Origin: Anaerolineae bacterium
GTDB lineage: Bacteria; Chloroflexota; Anaerolineae; JAFGEY01
Length of the DNA: 23,593 nucleotides
Assembly (NCBI GenBank): GCA_016931365.1
Contig: JAFGEY010000036.1
Span: 1 to 23,593 of the forward strand
Direction: 5' to 3'
Shown here: in pieces, positions 13,914 through 20,127 of the stretch
Position numbering within the stretch: position 1 is the stretch's first letter
How the letters are laid out: each line of letters opens with the position of its first letter
Program-made: the position numbers and the translations under genes
The notes under the pieces: generated by a model
Told to the model about the DNA's origin: nothing
Seen by the model: only the letters and a program-made list of their open reading frames with translations
The model's database searches: none

Positions 13914-15602
13914 TTATTCTGCGGAAATGATATAGTGATAATGTGGCTGCCCGCCGTCGATGACCTCAAATTCAACCTCTGGAAAGGTTTCTTGGAGCCG
14001 GGCGGCCAGGTTTTGCGCCTGAGCCGTGGTGACATCTTCGCCAAAGTAGAGGGTCACGACTTCGATCTCATCCATATCGATCTGCTCGAACAAAACCAGG
14101 GCCAACACCTCGATCTCGGTGCCGGTGACGATCAATTTGCCGTCGAGCAGGCCGATCAACTGGCCTTCGCGCACTTGCAGGTCATCAATGCGCGCGTCGC
14201 GTACGGCGACGGTGATCTGCGCGGTGCAGACCTCGTCGGCGCTGCGCTCCATCGCCCGGGTATTGGCATCCAGGTCCATCGTATAGTTGTAGGCCAGCAT
14301 CGCGCTGATGCCCTGCGGCACGCTTTTGGTGGGCACCACGCGGACACGTTTTTCGGCCAACGCCTGGGCCTGCTGTGCGGCAAGAATGATGTTCGAGTTG
14401 TTGGGCAAAATGATCACCTGGTCGGAAGGAGCTTTCTCGGCAGCGTCGAGCAGTTGCTCGATGCTGGGGTTCATCGTCTGCCCGCCGGGCACGATCACAC
14501 TGACGCCCAGGCTTTCGAATACGCGGCTCAAGCCCGGCCCCGGTGATACGGCAACTATGGCGATGTCCAGTTTTTCTTCTCTAGCTGTCGTGGGCACCAG
14601 CGGGCTGGCCCGGCCCATAATGAACTCCTGGTACTGCTCTTGCATATTCTCGACGATCACCCGGCTGAGCGAGCCAGCGCGCGCCCCGTAATTCAACGGA
14701 TCGCCGGGAGAGGGGGTATGCACGTGAACTTTGATTGTCGTGTTGTCGCCAACGACGAGCGGACAGTCGCCCATCGCCGAAATGTCCTCGCGGATCTGGG
14801 CTACATCCAGATTGGTGCCACTGATCACATATTGCACGTCATAGCCGTATTCTTGTTCGAAATGCGTGTTGGTGTGCAGATCGACCGAGCGATCCAGAGC
14901 CTGGGTGGTGGGGACGACATCACCGTGAGCATAACGTGACATTCCTTCGAGGATCACAAACAGGCCTTGCCCGCCTGCATCGACCACGCCGGCCTCGCGC
15001 AGTATCGGCAGCAAAGAGGGGGTGCGAGAGACGCTGTCGCGTGCCTCGTGGACGACGTATTCGAGCAGGTCGCGCAGGTCTGACAACTGGGGCGCAGCCT
15101 GAAACGCCGCATCACTCGATTCACGGATCACAGTCAGAATGGTGCCTTCCACAGGTTTGATCACCGCTTTGTAGGCCACCTCAGAACCGCGCTTCAGGGC
15201 CTGAGCAAACTCGGTTGCGCTGAAATCTTCCTTGCCTTCCAATCCTTGAGCCAGGCCGCGCAGAATCTGGGAGAGAATGACTCCCGAATTGCCACGCGCG
15301 CCCATCAACGCGCCGCGAGAAGCGAGGTGAGCCACTGTGCCGACCTCCTGAGCGGGGCTGCCGGCGATTTCTTGACAGGCGGCTTGCAGGGTCAGGTACA
15401 TATTGATGCCCGTGTCGCCATCAGGCACGGGAAAGACGTTCAGGCTGTTGACGTGGTCTGTATGCAGTTCCAGCCACTTGAGGCTGGAATTCAAAAGCTG
15501 CTTGAAGCCCTGCCCGTCACAGGCAAAAATAGGCTTGCTATTGTTTGACGGAGCAGTACCAGGGCTTGAAAATGCATTTTGGGCCGGGGAATAATTGTTC
15601 AA
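13914..15602 (-). CDS. fakA: DAK2-domain fatty acid kinase subunit FakA (YloV-like)
   Basis: 562 aa. The N-terminal DhaL/DAK2-type kinase domain holds NVFPVPDGDTGINMYLTL (55-72) with metal/ATP-binding Asp61 and Asp63, SRGALMGARGNSGVILSQILRG (in sections, about 91-112) and VVDAGGQGL (about 208-216). The C-terminal half is the DegV-like/DAK1-related domain with PGPGL, SVIVPGGQTMNPS and ILPNNSNI, typical of YloV. In staphylococci FakA with FakB phosphorylates exogenous fatty acids. The TTG start at 15602 has AGGAG 8 nt upstream. The first 25 residues are Ser/Asn/Pro-rich and unlike the family. It lies 98 nt after an Asp23-like gene, the YloU-YloV order of Firmicutes. Confidence 0.92.
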   Translation of the reverse strand: MNNYSPAQNAFSSPGTAPSNNSKPIFACDGQGFKQLLNSSLKWLELHTDHVNSLNVFPVPDGDTGINMYLTLQAACQEIAGSPAQEVGTVAHLASRGALMGARGNSGVILSQILRGLAQGLEGKEDFSATEFAQALKRGSEVAYKAVIKPVEGTILTVIRESSDAAFQAAPQLSDLRDLLEYVVHEARDSVSRTPSLLPILREAGVVDAGGQGLFVILEGMSRYAHGDVVPTTQALDRSVDLHTNTHFEQEYGYDVQYVISGTNLDVAQIREDISAMGDCPLVVGDNTTIKVHVHTPSPGDPLNYGARAGSLSRVIVENMQEQYQEFIMGRASPLVPTTAREEKLDIAIVAVSPGPGLSRVFESLGVSVIVPGGQTMNPSIEQLLDAAEKAPSDQVIILPNNSNIILAAQQAQALAEKRVRVVPTKSVPQGISAMLAYNYTMDLDANTRAMERSADEVCTAQITVAVRDARIDDLQVREGQLIGLLDGKLIVTGTEIEVLALVLFEQIDMDEIEVVTLYFGEDVTTAQAQNLAARLQETFPEVEFEVIDGGQPHYHYIISAE

Positions 15603-15700
15603 AACACTCGCTCCTGCTCGGATACGGACTTGCGGTTGTCGTTCATCGTCAAGGCGTTGGATTCCGTTTGCTTTCTGTCGATCCCGGACGGACGGCGTGA

Positions 15701-16054
15701 CTAGGTGTTGCTGCTGACGCGCAGCCCTTGAATGTGTACATTGACCTCGGCTACAGGCACGCCGACCACTTTTTCGACGCTAAACTTGACGCTGCTCATA
15801 ATGTTGCGCGCTACCGTGGTAATGCGCACTCCATATTCGATGACTACATACAGGTCGATTCGGATCTGGTCATCTTCGATATGGACTTCGACGCCCCGCT
15901 TGCTGTCGGGGCGCAGCACCTGGGCCAGGCCATTGACTAGGTTTTTGGCCGCCATCCCCACCACGCCATACGAATTCAGAACGGCGTGATTGGCGATTGT
16001 GGCTACAGCGCCGGGCAATACTTGGATTCGTCCTTGAACATTTGCTTCACTCAT
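15701..16054 (-). CDS. Asp23/Gls24 (YloU-type) family protein
   Basis: 117 aa from the ATG at 16054, which has GAGG 7 nt upstream; a TTG one codon earlier is also in frame. Core: GRIQVLPGAVATIANHAVLNSYGVVGM (in sections, 8-34), VEVHIEDDQIRIDLYVVIEYG (in sections, 55-75) and VVGVPVAEVNVHIQGLRV (in sections, 95-112), the Asp23/DUF322 pattern. It is the first gene of the minus block and is divergent from rpmB, as rpmB-yloU neighbours are in Bacillus. Likely a partner or regulator of the downstream fatty-acid kinase; this rests on conserved linkage, not on motifs. It differs clearly from the copy at 7515-7886. Confidence 0.9.
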   Translation of the reverse strand: MSEANVQGRIQVLPGAVATIANHAVLNSYGVVGMAAKNLVNGLAQVLRPDSKRGVEVHIEDDQIRIDLYVVIEYGVRITTVARNIMSSVKFSVEKVVGVPVAEVNVHIQGLRVSSNT

Positions 16055-16067
16055 CAAGTATCCTCGT

Positions 16068-16096
16068 TTGCTAAAATCTCTGTCTTGTGGTATGAT
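16068..16096 (+). promoter_or_regulatory. promoter of rpmB
   Basis: TTGCTA (16068-16073), 17 nt, TATGAT (16091-16096). The start site near 16103 gives a leader of about 90 nt that contains the hairpin at 16147-16166. The divergent promoter of the asp23-fakA block must overlap this region, but its hexamers are not clear. Confidence 0.65.
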
Positions 16097-16146
16097 ATGT
16101 AGCCTGTGTCAGGAACCTGCTCAACTTCTATGATTGGATAACACTT

Positions 16147-16166
16147 GCGAGACGCTTTCGTCTCGC
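16147..16166 (+). promoter_or_regulatory. rpmB leader hairpin
   Basis: Perfect 8-bp stem GCGAGACG / CGTCTCGC with a CTTT loop, 25 nt before the rpmB ATG and followed by A/T-rich sequence without a T-run. It is too close to the gene and lacks the tail of a terminator. Possible translational control site. Confidence 0.4.
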
Positions 16167-16191
16167 TTAAATTCTGGAAAGGATGTTAACA

Positions 16192-16380
16192 ATGGCCAAG
16201 TGCGATATTTGCGGCAAACAGGAAATGTCTGGGAACAATGTTCCTCACTCTTTGCACAAGACCAAGCGCAAGTTCAAAGCAAACGTCCAAAAGGTTAGAA
16301 TGACCAAGAATGGTCGGACCCGCCGGGTTTATGCTTGCACCAAGTGCCTGCGCACAATAAACAAAACTGTCAGCGCATAA
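16192..16380 (+). CDS. rpmB: 50S ribosomal protein L28 (zinc-binding type)
   Basis: 62 aa. N-terminus MAKCDICGK with Cys4 and Cys7, then NVPHSLHKTKRKFKANVQKV (in part), and Cys49/Cys52 in YACTKCLRTI: the C+ (zinc) form of L28. The ATG at 16192 was chosen over an upstream in-frame one because AAAGGA lies 8 nt before it and the protein then starts as the family does. Single-gene unit: own promoter, leader hairpin and strong terminator. Together with the four-Cys L32 at 9142-9324 it suggests a zinc-replete ribosome set; Cys-less copies, if any, would be elsewhere. Confidence 0.96.
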   Translation: MAKCDICGKQEMSGNNVPHSLHKTKRKFKANVQKVRMTKNGRTRRVYACTKCLRTINKTVSA

Positions 16381-16398
16381 CCAGTTTGCGTTTCGGTG

Positions 16399-16435
16399 AA
16401 AACAGGCTCTTACGCGAGTGAGAGCCTGTTTTTTT
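16399..16435. terminator. strong bidirectional terminator of rpmB and rpe
   Basis: Stem CAGGCTCTTAC / GTGAGAGCCTG with a GCGA (GNRA-type) tetraloop at 16413-16416, extended by AAAA/TTTT and followed by a run of seven T (16429-16435). On the minus strand the same stem ends in TTTT, so it also serves the rpe side, whose stop is 15 nt away. Confidence 0.92.
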
Positions 16436-16449
16436 GCATCGATTGTATC

Positions 16450-17127
16450 TCACATCCCGGCGCGCGCACGGTTTGCCCCCGCTCTGAGCTGGCCCATCGC
16501 AACGTCGATCCCTTCCGGCGCAGCAAAAATGGCTGCCCCGGCCACCAAAACATTTGCCCCTGCGCGCACGACATGCTCGACTGTTTGCGTGTTGATGCCT
16601 CCGTCAACCTCGATATCAAAACCCAGCCCGTGCTTTTCCCGCATTTCGCACAGCCGTTCGATCTTGGACAGCATTGCTTCAATGAACGACTGCCCGCCGA
16701 ACCCCGGATTGACCGTCATCAGCAGCACCATACCCACATCGGGCAAGACCTCTTCCAGCACGCTGAGCGGCGTGCCGGGATTGATGGTGACGCTGGCCTG
16801 CGCGCCCAGATCTTTGATCTGTTGGAGCGTGCGATGCAGGTGCGGGCAGGTCTCCCAGTGTACGGTGATATTGCTGGCGCCGGCCTCGACAAACTGCGCA
16901 ATGTACCGCTCAGGCTGCTCAATCATCAGGTGTACGTCGAGCGGCAGGGCGGTCGCCGCGCGCACGGCGCGTACCACCAGCGGCCCGATGGTGATGTTGG
17001 GCACAAAGTGCCCGTCCATCACGTCGCAGTGAATCAAGTCTGCCCCGGCAGTCTGGGCTGCTATGACCTCGTCGCGCAAGCGGCCAAAGTCAGCTGACAG
17101 GATAGAAGGCGCAATTTTGATAGTCAT
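16450..17127 (-). CDS. rpe: ribulose-phosphate 3-epimerase
   Basis: 225 aa TIM barrel interconverting ribulose 5-phosphate and xylulose 5-phosphate in the pentose phosphate pathway. Residues in place: APSILSADF (6-14), metal ligands His33 and Asp35 in HCDVMDGHFVPN, His66 in DVHLMIE, MTVNPGFGGQSF (137-148) and Asp175 in EVDGGI. The ATG at 17127 gives exactly the family start; a TTG at 17163 overlapping the rlmN stop would add 12 unconserved residues. The ribosome site is weak for both, so expression probably depends on coupling to rlmN. Last gene of the HAD-rlmN-rpe operon. Confidence 0.95.
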   Translation of the reverse strand: MTIKIAPSILSADFGRLRDEVIAAQTAGADLIHCDVMDGHFVPNITIGPLVVRAVRAATALPLDVHLMIEQPERYIAQFVEAGASNITVHWETCPHLHRTLQQIKDLGAQASVTINPGTPLSVLEEVLPDVGMVLLMTVNPGFGGQSFIEAMLSKIERLCEMREKHGLGFDIEVDGGINTQTVEHVVRAGANVLVAGAAIFAAPEGIDVAMGQLRAGANRARAGM

Positions 17128-17159
17128 GGGCAGTAATATACACTGCTTTGGAGAAAAAA

Positions 17160-18221
17160 TCAAGGGTGATCTTGCTTTGACTGTTGGCGGAGCTGCCCGC
17201 AGCCGGCCTGGATGTCGATGCCCCGGCGCAGGCGCACCGTAACAGCGATGCCGTTTTCCTCCAGGATGCGCTGAAACTCACTGACCCGGCCGGACGACGA
17301 TGGGCGCAGGTTGCTGCCCGACGAGGGATTGAGCGGGATCAGGTTGATGTGGCACAACAGTCGATTCAGCAGCGCGGCCAGATGTCGCGCTTGAGCAGGT
17401 GAGTCATTGATCCCGTCGATCAGCGCGTATTCAAAGGTGATCCGCCGCCCGGTTCGCGCTATGTAAGCCTGGCACGCTTTAAGCAAATCGGCCAAAGGGT
17501 AGGTTTTGTTGAGCGGCACCAGATCGCTGCGCAGGGCGTCGGTTGGTGCGTGCAGCGACACGGCCAACCCCACTTGCAGCGATTCTTCGGCCAGCCGTTC
17601 GATGCCGGGAATGTACCCGGCTGTCGAGAGGGTGATCCGGCGCGCGCCGACGTTGAACCCCCGCTGGTCGTTCCAGGTTCCGACGGCCTGCCAGGTGGCG
17701 TCATAGTTGATCAACGGCTCGCCCATCCCCATCACCACAATGTGACTCACCGACTGCGCCTGCGCGCGCAGCCTTGACGCAAAATAAAGCGGTTGGGCGA
17801 TGATCTCGCCGGCAGTCAGGTTGCGCTCAAACCCGCTTTGCCCGGTGGCGCAAAAGGTGCAGCCGATGGGACACCCAACCTGAGTGGAAACGCACACCGT
17901 GTTGCGGCCCTCATAGTGCATCAGCACGCTTTCGATCGTCGCCCCGTCGACCAGGCGAAAGAGCGTTTTCTCCGTCTGACCGTCGGAAGAAATCTGCTCG
18001 CCGATCGGCGCCAGCGGGCCAAGCGTGTAGACGTGGGCCAACTGCTCGCGCAGCGACTTGGGCAGGTTGGTCATCTCATCCCAATCGCTGACCATGTGCA
18101 CGTACAGCCACTGCCAGATTTGCCCGGCGCGGAATTTGGGTTGTCGCCACAGGGCCATCTGGGCATCGAGCGCGCTCGCGCCTAGATCAAAGATGCTGTT
18201 CGGAGCGGGAAAAGAGGACAT
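17160..18221 (-). CDS. rlmN: dual-specificity 23S rRNA/tRNA methyltransferase RlmN (radical SAM)
   Basis: 353 aa. Makes m2A2503 in 23S rRNA and m2A37 in some tRNAs. The radical-SAM cluster motif is CPIGCTFC with Cys117, Cys121 and Cys124 (CxxxCxxC). Also seen: FRAGQIWQWLY (30-40), TNLPKSLREQL (51-61), VVMGMGEPLINYD (SAM/GGEP-like), GLAVSLHAPTDALRSDLVP (in sections) and the C-terminal Cys341 in GIDIQAGCGQL, which forms the methyl-carrying or resolving pair with the mid-protein Cys. Length is normal. ATG at 18221, 2 nt after the HAD stop, so tightly coupled. Confidence 0.96.
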   Translation of the reverse strand: MSSFPAPNSIFDLGASALDAQMALWRQPKFRAGQIWQWLYVHMVSDWDEMTNLPKSLREQLAHVYTLGPLAPIGEQISSDGQTEKTLFRLVDGATIESVLMHYEGRNTVCVSTQVGCPIGCTFCATGQSGFERNLTAGEIIAQPLYFASRLRAQAQSVSHIVVMGMGEPLINYDATWQAVGTWNDQRGFNVGARRITLSTAGYIPGIERLAEESLQVGLAVSLHAPTDALRSDLVPLNKTYPLADLLKACQAYIARTGRRITFEYALIDGINDSPAQARHLAALLNRLLCHINLIPLNPSSGSNLRPSSSGRVSEFQRILEENGIAVTVRLRRGIDIQAGCGQLRQQSKQDHP

Positions 18222-18223
18222 AA

Positions 18224-19021
18224 TCAGGCCAATACGCGCGCCCAGGCGGCCATCAGCGCGCGAATGTCGTCAAAGATCAGATCGGGCTTGATGTCAAATG
18301 TGGACAGGCGGTCGCGGTCGGTCGCACCGGACAGGGCGAGGATGCTCAGAATTCCCGCCCGCTGCGCCGAGAGGATATCGGTCTCAGGACGGTCGCCGAC
18401 GGCTGCGGTGGTTTCGGTGGTCGCGCCCATTCGCTTCATCGCCTGGATCATCAGAAACGGCTCCGGTTTGCCGATGATGATCGGCGTACAATCGGAAGCG
18501 ATCTCGACAGCGGCGACGATGGTGCCGGTGCCGGGAATCTGGCCTTCGGGCACGGGCAGGGTGCGGTCGGGGTTGCTGGCGATAAAGGGCACACCAGAGC
18601 GGATCAGTAGGGTCGCTTCGCGTAGTTTGGCATAGGTCAGATCGCGATCCATACTCACCACCACGGCGACCGGGTCGCGGCGGCTGAGGACAAGGCCTTT
18701 GTTTTGCAGTGCGTCTTGCATCCCTTCTTCACAGATTGCATAGACGCGCGAGCCCTGAGGAAAGCGCGAGGCCAGGTATTCGGCTGTGCCGGTGGCCGAA
18801 GTGAGCACGTCGCTTTCGTCAACTTGAACGCCCATCCCGGCCATTTTTTGCACGTACATGCCGGGTGTGAGCGTGGCGTTGTTGGTAACCAATTGAAAGT
18901 CGATCTGGCGTTCGTGGAGAAAGGCAAAAAAGTCTTGCAGGCCCGGCATAGGGGTATTGCCAAGGTACAAGACGCCGTCCATATCGATAATCAAGTGGCG
19001 AATTGGTTCGAGTCGGTGCAT
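18224..19021 (-). CDS. HAD-IIA family phosphatase (NagD/PNPase-like)
   Basis: 265 aa. HAD motif I DMDGVLY with nucleophile Asp13 and acid Asp15; motif II TNNAT (46-50); the C2-type cap in between; motif III Lys in IIGKPEP; motif IV VGDRPETDILSAQRAG. This order and the IIA cap fit NagD, p-nitrophenyl phosphatase or phosphoglycolate phosphatase relatives, whose true substrates are usually uncertain. ATG at 19021 with AGGAG 6 nt upstream. First gene of a three-gene unit with its own promoter (19051-19079). A role in clearing phosphoglycolate or sugar phosphates would suit rpe in the same unit, but that is inference. Confidence 0.9.
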   Translation of the reverse strand: MHRLEPIRHLIIDMDGVLYLGNTPMPGLQDFFAFLHERQIDFQLVTNNATLTPGMYVQKMAGMGVQVDESDVLTSATGTAEYLASRFPQGSRVYAICEEGMQDALQNKGLVLSRRDPVAVVVSMDRDLTYAKLREATLLIRSGVPFIASNPDRTLPVPEGQIPGTGTIVAAVEIASDCTPIIIGKPEPFLMIQAMKRMGATTETTAAVGDRPETDILSAQRAGILSILALSGATDRDRLSTFDIKPDLIFDDIRALMAAWARVLA

Positions 19022-19050
19022 TCATCTCTCCTGCGTCAAAATGAGCAGGT

Positions 19051-19079
19051 ATTATACAACAGTCGGCAGAGTAGGGCAA
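19051..19079 (-). promoter_or_regulatory. promoter of the HAD-rlmN-rpe operon
   Basis: On the minus strand TTGCCC (19079-19074), 17 nt, TATAAT (19056-19051). The predicted start site near 19044 leaves a leader of about 23 nt. It lies in the 82-nt gap after the rubredoxin gene. Confidence 0.7.
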
Positions 19080-19103
19080 TTGATTGCGCAAACTCGCTCT
19101 GAA

Positions 19104-19268
19104 TCATTCTTTTATCTCTTCAAACGCATTCTTGCTGACCACGCACTCGGGGCAGCTCCAGTCGTCGGGCAGCGATTCAAAGGGCGTTCCCGGTTCGATG
19201 CCCACGTCTGGATCGCCTGCTGCGGGGTCATAAATGTAGCCACAGGACTGACATTCCCACTTGGCCAT
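19104..19268 (-). CDS. rubredoxin
   Basis: 54 aa one-iron electron carrier. [12 protein letters not shown] holds Cys6 and Cys9, and DDWSCPEC holds Cys39 and Cys42: the complete Fe(Cys)4 site, with the conserved aromatic core (Trp4, Tyr11, Tyr13, Phe30, Trp37). The ATG at 19268 is preceded by AAGGA with 7-8 nt spacing; the in-frame extension to 19307 is not conserved. Divergent from the small gene at 19367. Rubredoxins serve oxygen/peroxide-reducing systems or alkane oxidation; no partner reductase is in the window. Confidence 0.96.
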   Translation of the reverse strand: MAKWECQSCGYIYDPAAGDPDVGIEPGTPFESLPDDWSCPECVVSKNAFEEIKE

Positions 19269-19295
19269 TTTGGCATCCTTTCTGTGAAAAATAAA

Positions 19296-19324
19296 TTGTG
19301 CCCACACGCAACTTGTGGTATACT
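19296..19324 (+). promoter_or_regulatory. promoter of the small gene at 19367
   Basis: TTGTGC (19296-19301), 17 nt, TATACT (19319-19324). The spacer begins with CCACA and ends with TGTGG, an imperfect palindrome that could hold a regulator. Start site near 19331. Confidence 0.55.
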
Positions 19325-19366
19325 GAATTTAGAAACGCGTGTATTTGGATTTCAAAGGAGGCTGTT

Positions 19367-19600
19367 ATGTCCGAAGAATTTAAGCTGGGTCAATGGGTTT
19401 CCGAGGGCGTTCAGGGTGTCAAGAACAGCATCAAGTTGCCAACGGGCAAGCTGCTACCGGAGGGCTTTCACGCACACATGAAAGCATCGCGCAAAGAATT
19501 TCTGATGGCCTTCCGCAGCCTGTTCGACGTCGCGATTGAAGATATGGACAAACCCAAGACTACCACCACTCGCAAAGCCACCAAGATCAAAGTCGAATAG
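19367..19600 (+). CDS. small conserved-looking protein of unknown function
   Basis: 77 aa. ATG at 19367 with a perfect AAAGGAGG five nt upstream, its own promoter and its own strong terminator, so almost certainly a well-expressed gene. The body (LGQWVSEGVQGVKNSIKLPTG, in sections, then LPEGFHAHMKASRKEFLMAFRSLFDVAIEDM) suggests one or two amphipathic helices. The tail is Thr/Lys-rich (KPKTTTTRKATKIKVE) and may bind nucleic acid or phospholipid. No cysteines, signal peptide or membrane helix. I do not recognise the family. Divergent from rubredoxin. It resembles the short accessory proteins common in Chloroflexota, but this is only an impression. Confidence 0.85.
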   Translation: MSEEFKLGQWVSEGVQGVKNSIKLPTGKLLPEGFHAHMKASRKEFLMAFRSLFDVAIEDMDKPKTTTTRKATKIKVE

Positions 19601-19625
19601 ACCTACAGATGATCGAACCGCTTGT

Positions 19626-19673
19626 CCCCTTGCCATGACCTGGTATGCCAGTCTGGCAAGGGGTTTTATTTTT
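19626..19673 (+). terminator. Rho-independent terminator of the small gene
   Basis: CCCCTTGCCA (19626-19635) pairs perfectly with TGGCAAGGGG (19654-19663). The loop continues as CTGG-TATG-CCAG. Followed by TTTTATTTTT (19664-19673). It isolates the small gene from the valS leader. Confidence 0.93.
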
Positions 19674-19719
19674 GACCCAATCGGCACATTCGCTCTAATT
19701 ATCTGCGTTTTTCGATATC

Positions 19720-19765
19720 TGTCAAGGTTTTTTGACCTTGACACTCGGTATGAACCGAGTATAAT
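19720..19765 (+). promoter_or_regulatory. consensus promoter of valS with two nested inverted repeats
   Basis: TTGACA (19738-19743), 16 nt, TATAAT (19760-19765), both perfect. Inverted repeat A, TGTCAAGGT / ACCTTGACA (19720-19728, 19735-19743), has its right arm ending in the -35. Inverted repeat B, ACTCGGT-ATGA-ACCGAGT (19743-19760), fills the whole spacer and touches both hexamers. Both are placed where a repressor or activator could act, on top of the T-box control of the same transcript. Confidence 0.8.
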
Positions 19766-19781
19766 ACTCGTTGATAGACAA

Positions 19782-20025
19782 AGGCGATGATCAGGAAGAG
19801 TAAGTGCGATTTCGGCGTCAGAGAAGGCCGGCCGTGGCTGAGAGCTTGCCCCGCAGTGAGCGCACCGAATGTCGCCTGTGAGCCGGAAGGGCGGACGTTG
19901 ACTGCCTGGCCCTTCCCGGAGACGATCCGTTAGCATCGTTCAAGCGTCTGGAATTCGTTTCCAGGAATCAAGGTGGTACCGCGTGAGCGATCTCCCTCTC
20001 GTCCTTGTCGATGAGAGGGATTTTT
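19782..20025 (+). promoter_or_regulatory. T-box riboswitch, tRNA-Val responsive, upstream of valS
   Basis: Stem I: basal pairing AGGC (19782-19785) / GCCT (19874-19877), then a specifier loop with the S-turn side GAAGAGTAA (19795-19803) and, opposite, GAAT followed by GTC (19871-19873). The upper stem is GTGCG (19804-19808) / CGCAC (19861-19865), with the AGAGA-type distal elements beyond. GUC is a valine codon in the specifier position and is followed by G, as the class requires. Stem III: GGAAGGGC / GCCCTTCC. Antiterminator box AGGTGGTACCGCG (19971-19983), whose UGGU pairs with ACCA, fitting the A73 discriminator of tRNA-Val. The terminator follows. Uncharged tRNA-Val should allow read-through into valS. 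Confidence 0.96.
19994..20025 (+). terminator. T-box intrinsic terminator
   Basis: CCCTCTCGTC (19994-20003) pairs with GATGAGAGGG (20010-20019), one G-T pair, loop CTTGTC, followed by ATTTTT (20020-20025). It is mutually exclusive with the antiterminator formed around 19971-19983. About 100 nt separate it from the valS ATG. Confidence 0.92.
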
Positions 20026-20127
20026 ATTGTAGGGACTATCCTTCAAGATTCTTGTCTTTGGTGCTGAAAATCTTTCCGAGCGGACAAGCCCTGTTCAGTT
20101 CTGACTGGCTCGGGATAGGAGGATATT

